The notes beneath the pieces are model-generated. The model was not told the DNA's origin, searched no databases, and saw nothing but the letters and a program-made list of their open reading frames with translations. A program made the translations under genes and the position numbers. Shown piece after piece: positions 1-12,100 of a stretch of 64,000 nucleotides of DNA. Numbering within the stretch: position 1 is the stretch's first letter; the number at the start of each line of letters is the position of its first letter. This stretch comes from Nissolia schottii (lineage: Eukaryota; Streptophyta; Magnoliopsida; Fabales; Fabaceae), in the NCBI GenBank assembly GCA_003254905.1, contig QANU01066418.1:62001-126000 (forward strand). Direction: 5' to 3'.

Positions 1-2476
1 CACTATGTAGTTATTAAGTACACCAGCTGGCCCATTCTAGCTACCAGCTGCTGAAAGAAAGGGAATATCTATCTATTCCATTGGATAACTAATTTTGTGT
101 AGAACATAGCAATAATGTATACATTGTATTTGGCTATTTCATGATTAACAAACAAATAGGTGGTCCATATTATTGGGACTAGATAAATAAACAAACAAAC
201 ATTATCCTTCATTTTATTTCCTTCGACTAGAAAATGATGGAAAGAAACTAGTCCTAGACAAATTGGACAGTATTAAAACACTAATTTTCTCCCACATGAA
301 TTTTAGAATCCTTCATAAAAAAAAAATGTCTATGCAATAATAAGGTTAAGAAAAATGAGGACCCACCATTGGAATTTGGAGGAAAAAGCATAATGAGTTT
401 ATTTAACTTTATAGACATAAGGAAGGAGGAGCCTGTGGAGCCAGAGAGGCTGTGTTATTGTGTTTCTTTGCATTCATAGAGAACTAGGCTTACACCCCTA
501 GTTGTGACATTTAATACTGGACACCTATTTTGTCAATTTCTGAGTAACAAAAGGCATGGTGTCCAAAACTAGCTATCAATGTCTCTGCTTTAAGCTCAAT
601 CATACAAGAGAATATTGTAGTATGCCATAGTCATACCACAACAAAACCTATTGATATCGAAATATCAAAATTTACCAACCTCTGGATCAGAGGTGATGAA
701 GTAATGAACCAAATTAAAGAAAAAGGTAAAGGATTGGGCAATAGATTTATTATTTTCGTATATAGGCCTCAACTCCTTGGAAAAGAACAAATGATTGCAA
801 CTATAGGGACCCAAACTGAAAGCGACAAGTACAACAAAACCAAAAAACTAGGTTCTTAAATTATCTAGTTGTGAAATCCTTGATTGGTTTAACCACTTGT
901 TTGTTCTTCCTCCTCCTTGTAACCATAAACTCTCTTCCTTCTAACTTCTATCTAACACAAACTAAACCCATTCACAAGTTCTCAGTAGCCAAATAGTACA
1001 TTCAAATTGCATTATTAAAAATTGTGTTTAGCTTCCCCTCTTATTATTTCTTGACATGATTACCAAACTTTCAACAAATAATTTTTAGGCATACATATCT
1101 AAGGACTCCCGTGTTATTATGTAAACAAAGATAAAGTTACCGGTTAACATTCACCTAACACATCAAAATATTGTGAATTGAATTGATTTCTATACATATA
1201 GAACATGAAATTTAAAAGCCTAAAGGCGATCAATGGCTCAAAAAAGGCACACCTATAGGGTACAGCCAATTGGGGTCTCATAAAATGATTAATTGGAGGC
1301 TCACCAGCAATGTCAGAATGAAAATAATTATAATGCGACAATTTGTGTAGTGTCAGTTGTGGACCCAGTACAATTACAGGCTAAGTTGGAAAAATGAAAA
1401 TTATATATATGATATTTTGTTTCAATTATAATTATTAACCACAAACTGTTGAAGCAGCCCTGAGGTCCACTTCCCACCTCGTTATTAGTCCAATTGGGAT
1501 TAATGTCCCAATGGGTTGACTATATTTTCTTTCTCTAGCTTAATCCTTAATAATGTTGTTAATCTAAGGAAATGATACATAGCTCAAAAGAGACCCTGAA
1601 ACTGAAACCCATTAAAGTTAGAGCGAAGACCTTAGGATGTTTTTGTCAACAATTACAAAAGCAACGACGTGGGTTTCGAACATAAAAAGCCCATAGATAG
1701 TTAACGGATTCATGCAGGCTTCTATTAATAGACAGAGTTTTGGGCTTGTTACTGTTATATTGTTGAAGCTCCTTTTGCCTTTTACTGTTAATGGGCTTGT
1801 TGCCTCCGTTGCAATTTGCAAAAGCCTAAGCCATGAGAGGCTCAGACCGAAAACAGACATATGAAAGATGTTTCGAACTTTTGGATATTGAACCAATAAA
1901 AAATTATTTCAGATTTGGGCAAGAGTTCCCTAAAGTGATATCTCTCCATTTAGAGGATAAAGTAAAAAAATCTCATAATTAGATTATTAATGTGAGAATG
2001 AATCATACTTTGATAGTTTTTTTAAATCTAAAGTTATGAAGTAGGATATTAAATAAAACACATGGCGATAAATAAATGGCCCAATATCAATTACGTAGCT
2101 CGATGTCTTTGGTTTAAAATGTAGATTAAAATAGCTGGCTCCCTCAATATCTAATCCACCCAACTAGTATAGGCACAGACAGAAAACTCAGGTCTAATCC
2201 AAGTTCATTGATAACTAGTGTCGTGCTGTCATCTTCTCATAGAAACATCAGTGTCAAATTACCTGTTAAGTAGGGCAAATAATTTGTAAAAACTTTATTA
2301 TGAGGGATGAGTACATCTTTTATTTTGTAACAAGTGGACAAGATCAATGCTGATGTGAAGCCGAAATGCGCTTTATTATCACCAAAAAATCTTTTTTTCC
2401 AGAGAAAAAGACAGATGGTGTGAAAAAAAAAAGATTTTTAATGGAAGATAGAATTATGTTATTTGAACAAAGAAAT
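1..2476. other. Intergenic DNA, nothing recognised
   Basis: This is AT-rich non-coding sequence. The only open frames are short, lie on the minus strand (about 1144-1341 and 1618-1896) and resemble no family I know. I see no tRNA, no clear transposon end and no exon-like stretch. It could hold distal regulatory sequence of a gene to the left of the window, but nothing in it shows that. Confidence 0.5.
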
Positions 2477-2586
2477 TTATAGTCATGCACATCATAAGAT
2501 AATTGAGTGGGATTCATCTATGAGAAAAAAAAAGAAATAGAGATGAATCCTATTCAATTGTTTTTTGATTTGTGTACATGACTATG
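2477..2586. repeat. Imperfect hairpin, MITE-like
   Basis: Two arms of about 43-46 bases (2477-2519 and 2541-2586) are imperfect reverse complements around an A-rich loop of about 20 bases. Conserved blocks are ATAGTCATG near the outside and GATTCATCT next to the loop. The arms and the A-rich spacer suggest a small MITE or foldback element. I see no clear target-site duplication, so the class is open. Confidence 0.5.
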
Positions 2587-2684
2587 AGCATTTCTATAAC
2601 ATTTTTTTCGAAAGATGTAAAAAGAGGGTTAGTGAGCATGGTACATTTCACTTGAAAGTTACAATTTACAAGAACTACGGTAGA

Positions 2685-3173
2685 TGCTAATAAGGGCGAT
2701 CTGCTCTCTCCCTACCTCTTTGTTATTTGCACAGAGAGGCTTTCATAGCTCATTTGTGCTGCGGTTGAAGATAGATTGTGGAAGTTGATTTCTCTTAATC
2801 GTGACGAACCCAAACTTTCTCACCTGTTTTCGCTAATGAACTCTTTTTATTTGCTAAAGCTACTTTGGATCAAGTTGATATCATCAAGCATTGTCTCACT
2901 TTGTTTTGCCAAAGCTCTAGTCAAAAGGTTAACATGGAGAATAAAAAAGATATTTTTCTCTAATAATGTTAATCACAACCTAGCAAGGGAGATCACGTAT
3001 GGTTTGAGGTTCTCATTGGTGCATGACTTGGGGAAATACTTAGGATTCCCCTAATGCCCTCCCTGGTAATGTTTATAATCTAATAGATGCTATTCATCCT
3101 CCTTCTTCTAGCTTAGGTAATGATGTTGTTGCCTAGGCTCCTAGCCATGATGACTCTTTTACAATTAAGTCAT
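2685..3173 (+). mobile_element. LINE (L1-type) reverse transcriptase fragment, degenerate
   Basis: Across several frames the translation carries the usual order of plant L1-type reverse transcriptase motifs. It starts with GDLLSPYLFVICTERLS, continues with a LSHLF block where the FADD motif should follow, then a VNMENKKIFFSNNV-like block and LGKYLGFP. Further on is a DVVA.APSHDDSFTIKS segment typical of the region before the C-terminal zinc knuckle. Frameshifts and stops break it repeatedly, so it is a dead copy. The 5' half is not recognisable. The same element continues at 4692 and 7908 after two later insertions. The last five bases, GTCAT, are the target duplicated by the solo LTR that follows. 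Confidence 0.8.
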
Positions 3174-4686
3174 TGACACACACCAAAACGTAGTTAATTT
3201 CAGTGCGCGATCAAATTATAATTTATAAAATTAAATTAACTCCAAAAACGTAGTAAAGGGGGCTCACATAGGTCGTCTCTCAAGGAAGCAATTAGAACCA
3301 ATTATGATTACAATTAAAAATGGGGGTTTGGATTGATGAATATAAATAAAAACAAAGCAAAACGAAAGTAAGTTAACAATGATAAAAAGCAATATCCTGC
3401 ATGCGGTGTTTCTAGATCAAGGATTAATTGTCACTGGTTCCTAATCAATTATCCATAAGAGGGGGTATTGTTTATTAGTTGAAATCTCTAACTAATACGC
3501 AATTCACCTAAGAGACTACGATCGTCAATCCCCTAAGCATTTATTAATATAGGAATTAAAACTAAGATCTCAGCATTTAAAACCCATATCAATTATGTCC
3601 CAATTGCACAACCTAATTAAATCTAATTAGTTCCCCAAAAAGTCCCCAAATCCTAAATCAATAAATCCTACAATCGTCAAGATCTATCAACCTAGAATTA
3701 ACCCTAACCAATAACATGCAATCGCTATATTATTAATCACAGGCNNNNNAAATCATGAATAAACATTAAGCACAAGACCTCGAATTAATCCTAATCTAGA
3801 GTTACCGCATGCAAGATATTAAGAAATTACTCCTCCATGGGTAGAGGATAAAAACTCATAATAAATAAAGAATAAGAGAGTGGAAAATAATAGAGAATTA
3901 AAGTAACAAAACCTGAATGCAATAACGGAAGGAATTCGCAAATAGTTGGGAGCTTGCGTTATCAATGCGAGCTCGCGCTCCAACAATCTTGAAGAACTAA
4001 GAACTAAGCACTACTAACATAAACCTAAAGTGCATAAAAGAAAAGAGAAAAGTGCAGAAAATAAAAGTGGAGGCTGAATGTGAAGTTCTCTTCTAATTGT
4101 TGAGAGATGATTTCTATTTATAGAGGATTGGCACAAAGTGAGAGTAAATCCCGCACTTTCAGCATAGCAGTTAGTGAAATCGCGATAACGTCGGCTACAG
4201 ATATCGGATTGAGGTGATTCAAATCTCCAATTAAAGCTAAGAGATAGATCTACAACTTTGTAGTTGACATCAAATCGAGATTCAATCTCCATCCAGGTGC
4301 AAAATCCATGGCAAAGTCAGCACTAAAAATCCTCAGTAAATCTTTGACCAAATCTTTTTGAATTTGAATTTAATCTTGATTTATTGGTCTCAATCTTCTC
4401 TCCAAATATCTTCTTTAAAATTCATATCTTATCAAATCTCCTTCAAATCTTCAATGATCCTCTTGACAATTTATTTTCTGCAATAAAAATAGAAAACTAA
4501 AAAAGAACAAAAGAAATCTACACATTAAATTCTAAGATAAAGTAGTGCTTAAAATTGCATTTTTCTCAATTTCTCACAAAAGAGGATAATGTGCAAAACA
4601 TATTAATTAAGCATTAAAATTACACATTTTTAGTATACAATGTTTAATTATGAAATAATAAAATAGGGTACAAACTCCACCTATCA
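3174..4686 (-). mobile_element. Solo LTR of a gypsy-like retrotransposon, inserted in the LINE
   Basis: The 1513-base block begins TGACACACACC and ends CCACCTATCA, so it has TG...CA termini. It is flanked by an exact 5-base direct repeat GTCAT (3169-3173 and 4687-4691). The LINE reading continues across it, which confirms the insertion. It contains no gag or pol, so it is best read as a solo LTR left by LTR-LTR recombination. On the minus strand it starts TGATAGGTGG and ends with a CTTGAGAGACGACC-like stretch that resembles the 3' part of some plant gypsy LTRs, hence the strand call. It contains a run of five Ns near 3745. Confidence 0.8.
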
Positions 4687-4691
4687 GTCAT

Positions 4692-4975
4692 CTTATTCTA
4701 CTTTATCGGATAATGTTTCTGCTGTTAGTGATCATCTTTTGAAGTTAATTTGGAGATGGAAGAGGGTGGAAAGGGTCAGATAGTTTCTTTGGCTGGTTGC
4801 GAAAAGGGGCTTTGTTGACTAATGCTAATCGCTTTGCTAGGCATATTGCTGCGATTAGTGCTTGTCCCAGTTGCACTAATAATGTCTCATAAACTATCTT
4901 GCACGCCCTCAGTGACTGTGAGTTAGTGTCTTTATTCTGGAAGCGCTTGATACATCCCTTCTTATGGCCCAATTT
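4692..4975 (+). mobile_element. LINE fragment, zinc-binding RT domain (zf-RVT)
   Basis: The translation contains WRWKRVERV, then FLWLVAKGALLTN and a CPSC...ILHALSDC block. The latter is the Cys/His signature of the zf-RVT domain found downstream of reverse transcriptase in plant L1-type LINEs. It ends FLWPNF exactly where the CACTA element inserted. In-frame stops show it is not functional. It joins the fragment ending at 3173 once the solo LTR is removed. Confidence 0.8.
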
Positions 4976-4994
4976 CACTACTAGAAAACTGACT

Positions 4995-5500
4995 CTTACC
5001 GTCCAGACATTACCGTCGGACATGAGCCGACGGTATTACTTTCAGAAAATAAAATAATACCGACGGTAACCGGTTCAGTCATGAAGAACCGGGAACGAGG
5101 CATAAGATTACCATCGGAAAAGCTGGCCGACGGTAATAACAACGGTAATTTCTCGCGGGAAAAGGCGAACAATTTACCGTCGGTAACAGCCGCCGGTAAC
5201 AATGTTATATTTTGATATAAAGAAAATAAAAAAGATTACCGTCGGACATAGCAGACGGTAAATTACCATCAATTGTAAACAGCCACGTGTTCACCACACA
5301 CACATTACCGTCGGTAGTTATTCCAATGGTAACCGGTTCGAAATATTTTGGTTCGAAAAGTTGGCGCCATTTTTTTGGTTACCGTCGGCCAATTTTAATT
5401 GGCCGACGGTAATAGTTTTAAGTAAAACGTTGCGTTTTGGTGCATCCTTATTACCATCGGACTGGACAGTTACCGTTGGTGATTTCCGACGGTAATAACT
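4995..5500. repeat. Left subterminal repeats of the CACTA element
   Basis: About 15 copies of ACCGTCGG or its complement CCGACGGT, some with one mismatch, occur in inverted and direct arrangement at irregular spacing. Pairs often frame 10-15 bases as short hairpins. In studied CACTA elements such repeats bind the accessory transposase protein; that role here is inferred from position and pattern. Confidence 0.85.
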
Positions 5501-6129
5501 TCGACCCAAAGACTTAAACGAATTTCTTTTCTCCTCTTCCCATTTTGTTCTCCCCCTCTAGCTTGTCTGTTCCCTTGCAGGTTCTCTCCCCTTCCTCCTT
5601 CCCCTTCCTCCTTGTCCTTAGGTCCACCGCCGATTTTTTGTTCTTCATTTATTCCGTTCATGCTCGCTTCCCCTTTCGGTTTCTCCCCCAATCCACTACA
5701 TCAGGTCCACCGCGCCAGGGCAGCCAGCACCGCACGTCAACCGCGCTACCATCGCAGGTCTACCGCGGGTCCACGCCAGGCCAGCCACCACCGCGCGTCA
5801 ATCGCACCATGCCACCGTCGCTAGAGGTCATTTTTTTATTTTGTTTGTTTTCTATTTGTTTATGTTTTGGAAGGAATAGCAGTTGAAGTTAGAAGTTGTT
5901 AACTGGTATTATATATGGGGTTGTAGGTCAATTGCAAGTGTAAACTTTAAAGTGGATCGAAGGAGGCATAGCTGGCGAACAGGTATGGGGTCTAACTCAA
6001 ACTTTGCACAATAACTAGAGTATGCATGGTAGTTGTCGAATGATGCATAGGATAAGGTAGGTTAGAAATCGAAGCATTACACGTATTGTATTCAATAAAT
6101 AATGGTTGGACGACAAATTTAAGTAAAAA

Positions 6130-7417
6130 ATATGATTTCTTAGGTAAGCTACAACAACCCAAAAATTAATTTTACAAAAAGACTGGGAAGCTCTTTATCG
6201 TGCGCGCAGGGGGGGAATCCATCGATTTGTACTTCGAAGAACCCATATGGCTTAGACTCATGCGCGCGACCCCAACTCCCTTCTCAACTCTTTTTACCAA
6301 TATAACAACTACTAAATGTATATAAACACTTAAAAGATTTGTGATCTAACCAATGTGGGACTAGAACTTTTGAAATAAAATCTTGATTATGTAAACTTCA
6401 AAACCTTCAGTTAGCTTGATGTGATACTACATAATGTTTTACTTTGGACAATGTTTGTCATGGTACTTAATAGTGGAGAGGGGTTAGTTTTTAGGAAAAA
6501 GAGAGAGCTTAGAAAAAGAAGAAGAAGAAAATAAGGAGAAGAGAAGAAAAATGTTTTTTGTCAGGGCAGCAGTTTTTGATCTGCTGCCACCACTTTGTTC
6601 ACCGTTGGATCGGGTTGAAATTTTGTCAGCAGGTTTGGAACACTCATACTTTAATCTGGACGGTGGGATCGTTGATACGTTTCCTGGGCAGTGAGAAAGT
6701 GGCCACGCACAGTAACAGCGTTTTTGGATTTTTCTGGTTTCTCTTGTTCTCTATTTCATTATTCTTGCCTTGTTCTTTGGTTGATTATTGAGCACGATTT
6801 GTGCTGTAATTTGAGACTCTCTTGTACCCTTATTTTGATCGTAGTGGAGCTTGATTGACTGGCTTGTGCCCGTGGTTTTTACTTCTCACATTGAGAAGGT
6901 TTTCCACGTTAAAAATTCGCGTGTCTTCCTTTTGTGTGTTTTTGTTATTACCATCATTTTAAGAGTTTGTTCTTAAAGTGAAAAAATAATAATAATAAAT
7001 AATGTATTGTAATTTAATAACACTAAAAATTAAGGAATTTTTTTATTAAAAGATAAAAGAAATTAATTCGATAATATTGTACTCCCTCTATTTCTCAATG
7101 TCACAACAGAAACAATGGGTAAGAGGAAGGTTTTACATAAACAATGGGTAAGAGGAAGGTTATGTAAACTTCAAAAGTTCTAGTCCCACATTGGTTAGAT
7201 CACAAACCTTTTAAGTGTTTATATACCTTTAGTAGTTGTTGTATTGGTAAAAAGAGTTGAGAAGGGAGTTGAGCTCGCGCGCATGAGTCCAAGCCATTTG
7301 GGCTCTTCGAAGTGCAAATGGATGGATTCCCCCCGCCCCCGCACGTACGATAAAGAGCGTCCCGTTCTTTTTGCAAAATTAATTTTTGGGCTGTTGCAGC
7401 TTACCTAAGAAACCATA
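6130..7417. repeat. Large inverted repeat inside the CACTA element
   Basis: Two arms of about 250 bases (about 6130-6378 and 7171-7417) are reverse complements with roughly 85-90 percent identity by eye. Shared blocks include TTCTTAGGTAAGCT, CTCATGCGCGCGA and CCAATGTGGGACTAGAACTT. They enclose about 790 bases. This could be a foldback or MULE-like element nested in the CACTA, or an internal inversion-duplication. I did not find a clear duplication at its borders. Confidence 0.75.
6430..6960 (+). repeat. LTR-like sequence enclosed by the inverted repeat
   Basis: The segment has an A/G-rich leader, a middle that forms a short open frame (about 6558-6791), and an end reading CCACGTTAAAAATTCGCGTG followed by a T-rich stretch. 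This end resembles 3' ends of some plant copia LTRs. No internal retroelement domains flank it. It may be a captured solo LTR. Confidence is low because the match is from pattern memory only. Confidence 0.35.
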
Positions 7418-7579
7418 TTTTTCTCATGTGCACCGTCCATCTTTAAATTCTACCAAACATGAACAGAATATATTTTTATAAATTGCAAAAAAATGATTGA
7501 AAGTTTTTATTTATATCATTATAGTAATTTATTAAAACAAATAATACAAAATTATTTACAATTTTTTTTTGACAAAAAT

Positions 7580-7904
7580 CAATTATTACCGTCGAATATA
7601 TCTGTCGGTAACAAACTAAAATACTAATATAATTATCGTCGGTGCTGACCGACGGTAACATACGAATAAAATATTATTATATTACCGTCGCCCTAAACCA
7701 ACGGTAAAACGGCTCAAATGTACTCAAATGTGAACCGGTTTCCGTCGGTTTAGGCCGACGATAATTACCATCGGTTCTCCTCTTCCGACAGTAAACTGAT
7801 TACCATCGACCACTTTACCGTGCGCCCGCGTCCGACGGTAACGTCAAAAACCGACGGTAACCCCGACGGTAATACCGACGGTAATGATCTATTTTCTTGT
7901 AGTG
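7580..7904. repeat. Right subterminal repeats and terminal repeat of the CACTA element
   Basis: Some 15 or more copies of ACCGTCGG-type octamers, in both orientations, run to the terminal TTTTCTTGTAGTG. The arrangement, including the ATAAAATATTA spacer and a CAAATGTGAACCGGTTT-like block, is shared with the right end of the second CACTA element near 41562-41937, so the two belong to one family. Confidence 0.85.
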
Positions 7905-7907
7905 TTT

Positions 7908-8586
7908 TTTCAATGTTCCTCCTCTATCTTGGTTGCGGAATAATTTGAAGTTTGGAAACCATTTTGATTGGGACGATGATTAGAACCACTGAACTATTTT
8001 AGAGTGACTCTTCATTTTTTATGGTTCACTCATAATGACCATATCTTTAATAATTCTTCTCCTGGTATTTGAAACTTATGGTTTTCCTTTGGTCTGCACC
8101 CACGTCATTACTCTGTAGCAATTGATATGAATTCTTCTTTTAATCCTAATGGGAGTAAGGATGATCACTGGATTCATTGGGACTTTCCTTCAGTTGGTTG
8201 GGTGGTTGCGAGTTGCGATGGATCAGTTTTGGGGGCGAGTAGTGCAGGTGTCGTGGTCTTATAAGAGATGAAGCTGGTTCTTTCATTCTCGGCTTCTCGG
8301 TTAGGCTTGGTTGTACTTCCATCACGTTGGCTGAGTTATAAGGGATCTATCATGTTCTGTCTGCTTGGTAGAAATTGGGTTTTATTCAAATTCACTTGGA
8401 CTTTGACTCGCTCATGCCGTGTTTGCTCCTGCGTCATTGGGAGGTTCAATTGCATCATGTTTTTCGAGAAGCCAACAAAGTGGGAGATGGTTTTGCTCAT
8501 CTAAGCCTCTCTTTAACTTCTTTTGATGTTAATTGGTTTAATGAGGCTCCTACTTTTGTTAGGGCACCCTATCTTTGGGTGGATTG
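7908..8586 (+). mobile_element. LINE fragment, RNase H domain and 3' end
   Basis: The reading resumes with NVPPLSWLRNNLKFGN and leads to an RNase H-like domain. It includes DGSVLGASSAGVV, RDEAGSFILGFSVRLG, LAEL.GIYHVLSAW and HHVFREANKVGDGFAHL. This C-terminal RNase H is known from some plant L1-type LINEs. The HVFREANK block is in frame at 8375-8635. Other parts need frame changes, so the copy is dead. It ends at the left LTR of the copia element. I could not find its continuation after 13618. Confidence 0.75.
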
Positions 8587-8847
8587 TATTAGACTAAATG
8601 AATGTATTTTCATTTCATTTACACTTGCTATGTAACTTAGTGATCAAGTAAGTTAGTTTGTATTAGTTACTGCATAACTGTTTTCTGTTATGACAGCAAC
8701 ATGACAGCTTGCACAATGCAAGGCTGTAACCGAATCCTGGTGTGTATATATATACATTGCTTGTGAATCAAGAATAACAACACATTATTCATTCAACTCA
8801 TTTCCAAGCTCTCTCTTCTCAATTCTCTCTAATTCTCTGATTCAATA
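8587..8847 (+). repeat. 5' LTR of the copia element
   Basis: The repeat is identical to 13358-13618 except at one base. It contains a TATATATATA promoter-like stretch near 8744-8755 and ends TCAATA, abutting the primer binding site. It would drive transcription of the element. Confidence 0.95.
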
Positions 8848-8859
8848 TGGTATCAGGAG
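8848..8859 (+). other. Primer binding site of the copia element
   Basis: The sequence TGGTATCAGGAG directly follows the 5' LTR. It matches the 3' end complement of plant initiator tRNA-Met (TGGTATCAGAGC) over the first nine bases. It is the expected site for priming minus-strand DNA synthesis. Confidence 0.85.
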
Positions 8860-9123
8860 ACTTTTCTCCCACTTCTTCGCTTCCGCATTCTGTTTTTCTT
8901 TCCTTCTTCCTCTGCTCTTCATGATTTTCCAACCTCCTGCTGTGAATTTTCTCCAGAAAATTTCTGGAATCTGTTACTGATCCAGTTTTTTTTCTGCAAA
9001 ATTCAAGAAGTTGTGAGGTAGCTTCACCCTAAATCTCAGGTTCTTGAACTTCTGCGAGATCCTTTGAGATTTTCAATTGGTGGCTAGGTAGAATCATTCT
9101 TTTCTTTCATTTTCTTTCTCCTC

Positions 9124-12100
9124 ATGGCTTCTCAAAGCTTGGAGGATTTCACGAATCCCTACTCTATTCTTACATCTGATGGTCCTGGCTTGATGCTGGT
9201 TTCTCAGCAACTCAATGGTGATAATTACCATTTCTGGCTCCGATCGATGAAGATGGCTCTAATTGCTAAGAACAAGTTAGCATTCGTTGATGGTTCTTTA
9301 CCCAGACCTGCAGACAACCCTGTTTTGATGGCTTCTTGGGACAGGATCAACAGCATTGTGTGCTCTTGGTTGCTGAATTCAGTCACCAAAGATATCTCCA
9401 CCAGCATTATCTCTCACTCTAATGCTGCAGACATTTGGCTAGATCTTCAAGATCGGTTTCAGCAAGGCAATGGTCCTCGGATCTTTGAGCTCAAAAAGGA
9501 ACTAGCCACCACAAACCAAGGTTCTTTATCTGTCACTCAATACTATACTAAGTTGAAGTCCATCTGGACTGAGTTGGCAGATTATCGTCCTTTAATTTCT
9601 TGCAACTGTGAAGGCACTGTGAAATTTCTCAAATTTCTGGAAACTGAACTGGTTATTGGTTTCTTAATGGGATTGGATGACTCCTATGCTGCCATTAGAG
9701 GGCAAATTCTGTTAATGGATCCAATTCCTCCAATAAACAAAGTTTTCTCTCTTGTGCTACAAGAAGAGAAACAAAGGGCTGTAGGCAGCAATGCTACACC
9801 TCAAGTGTCTTTTGCTGTAAGAAATGGTCAAGATAGCAAAAAGGCAAGCTCCACTGATAGACCAAAGTGTGCAAACTGTGGTATACTCGGTCATACCAGG
9901 GAGCAATGCTACAAAATAATTGGATACCCTCCTCATTACAAGAAAGGCAAACATAAGTCTAATTCGGCTCATCAAGTCTCAGAGGTCAATGATTCTGCTG
10001 GCAGTGCTGATCACTCCATGCAACTCACCAATGCTCAGTACCAGCAACTTCTTAGCATGCTTTCTGCTCAAATTTCCTCTGCACATGAACCGAAAGTGGA
10101 CTCTTTGAAGGATAATTCATCAGGTAATGTATCTGACCATGTGCTATCCACATACCAATCTTTCTCTATTTCCAATAATCTTACATGGATTTTGGATTCG
10201 GGGGCCACTAGTCACATCACCTGTTCTCTCCAAAATTTCACACCATCAATGACTGTTCCTAACTCTTATGTCTCTTTACCTAATAGCCAGAAAGTCAAGG
10301 TACAGGCCATTGGTACAGTTGCACTAACTAATTCTCTTAAACTGCACAATGTCCTTTTTATACCTGATTTTCATGTCAATCTCATATCTGTGGGAGCATT
10401 ACTTAAACATGATCCATATGCTGTCATCTTTAACACCAATGACTGCTTTATACAGGACCTCAGCAACCTGAGGGTGATTGGAAGGGCTAGTCTCCTTGGA
10501 GGGCTCTATCTCTTCAAGGCTACAGCTCCGAGTAAGGTTTTAGACTCAAGCCCTGCTGTCCAAACTTTTTCTGCTGAATTAGTTTCTGATGTAAATTCAG
10601 TTTCCCACTCCATTTGGCATTCTAGATTAGGATATCTCTCCAATAAAGTGTTACAAAAAATTCCCTTTTCTGATTCCAATAAAGTTGTAATTGATTCAAC
10701 TCTTTGTAACATTTGTCCCCTTGCTAAAATGAAAAGGTTGCCATACATTAGTCATAATCACTTAGCTGAAAGTGCCTTTGATTTGATTCATTGTGATATT
10801 TGGGGTCCATTTCACTCACCAACTTACCTTGGCCATAGATATTTCCTTACTATTGTGGATGATAGCACTAGATACACTTGGTCCTATTTGATGAAAAATA
10901 AGTCTGAAGCTAACCAGAAACTTGTTAGTTTCATTGCTATGGTTGAAACACAATTTCACAAGGTAATTAAACAAGTGAGAAGTGACAATGCCAAAGAATT
11001 AGCATTGACATCCTTTTTGGAGTCAAAAGGAATCTTGCATCAATTCTCTTGTGTCCAAGCTCCACAGCAGAATTCGGTGGTAGAAAGGAAGCACCAGCAT
11101 TTGTTAAATGTTGCCAGGGCACTCTTTTTCCAATCCAAGGTTCCACTTTCCTTTTGGGGGGACTGCATTGCCACAGCCACCCAACTGATCAACTGGACAC
11201 CTGCCAAGATCATTCAATATCAGTCCCCTTACCAAAAACTGTATGCAAAGATGCCCCCATATGATTCTTTAAGAGTTTTTGGATGCCTATGCTTTGCTTC
11301 AACACTTGCTGCTCACAGAACCAAGTTTCAACCACGGGCTGTGGCTGCTGTCTTCATTGGCTATCCTAGTGGCTATAAGGGTTATAAACTCTACAACATT
11401 CATTCCAGGGAGATTTTCATTTCACGAGATGTGGTTTTCCATGAATCCATTTTTCCATTTCATCAAGATTCTGCACCTGCTACACAAGATCCTTTTCCTG
11501 ATACTGTCCTCCCACTGCCTCAGCAAGACATTCTCATTTTGCCCCCACCACAACAGCCACCCTCTGCACCTGAAAATCCACCCCATGATCCACCACAACA
11601 GCCACCCTCTGCACCTGCAAACCCATCCCATGATCCACAACTTTTTCCTATGGATCCTCCAATCCGGAGATCCACCAGATTATCTAGAATGCCATCTTAT
11701 CTGTCTCAGTACCACTGCAACTCTGCCACTGAGCCTTATCCCATTTCTGATTTTTTCTCATATGCCAAGCTACAAGATTCATACCAGCAGTTTGTTATGC
11801 AAGTAGATGCAATACCTGAACCTACATTCTACCACCAAGCTGTTGTTTATCCTCAATGGCGACAGGCCATGAAAGAAGAAATTGATGCCATGGAAGCTAA
11901 TGCCACTTGGGATTTAGTCACACTACCTGCAGGAAAGCACAAGATTGGATGCAGGTGGGTCTATAAAATAAAACACAAGTCAGATGGTAGCATTGATCGA
12001 TTCAAAGCTCGTTTAGTTGCTAAGGGATACACTCAACAGGCTGGGATTGACTACCAACAAACCTTTTCTCCTGTGGCCAAGCTTACCTCTGTCAGAATTC

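Larger units (their letters stand above)
4976..7904. mobile_element. Non-autonomous CACTA (En/Spm) transposon
   Basis: The 2929-base element starts CACTACTAGAAAA and ends TTTTCTTGTAGTG. Its terminal inverted repeats match at 12 of 13 bases and it is flanked by the 3-base duplication TTT (4973-4975 and 7905-7907). Both ends carry many copies of an ACCGTCGG-type motif in both orientations, the usual subterminal binding sites for a CACTA transposase. I see no TNP2-type transposase inside, so it must depend on another element. The interior holds a pyrimidine-rich stretch near 5530-5640 and a large inverted repeat that encloses LTR-like sequence. It interrupts the LINE between 4975 and 7908. Confidence 0.92.

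Noticed and set aside
5545..5886. 113-codon open frame in the CACTA element
   Set aside because: It is serine-, leucine- and proline-rich because of a C/T-rich stretch and shows no transposase motif.
11279..11806. 175-codon open frame inside the copia element
   Set aside because: It is an out-of-frame shadow of the integrase to reverse transcriptase linker of the intact gag-pol frame and has no domain of its own.
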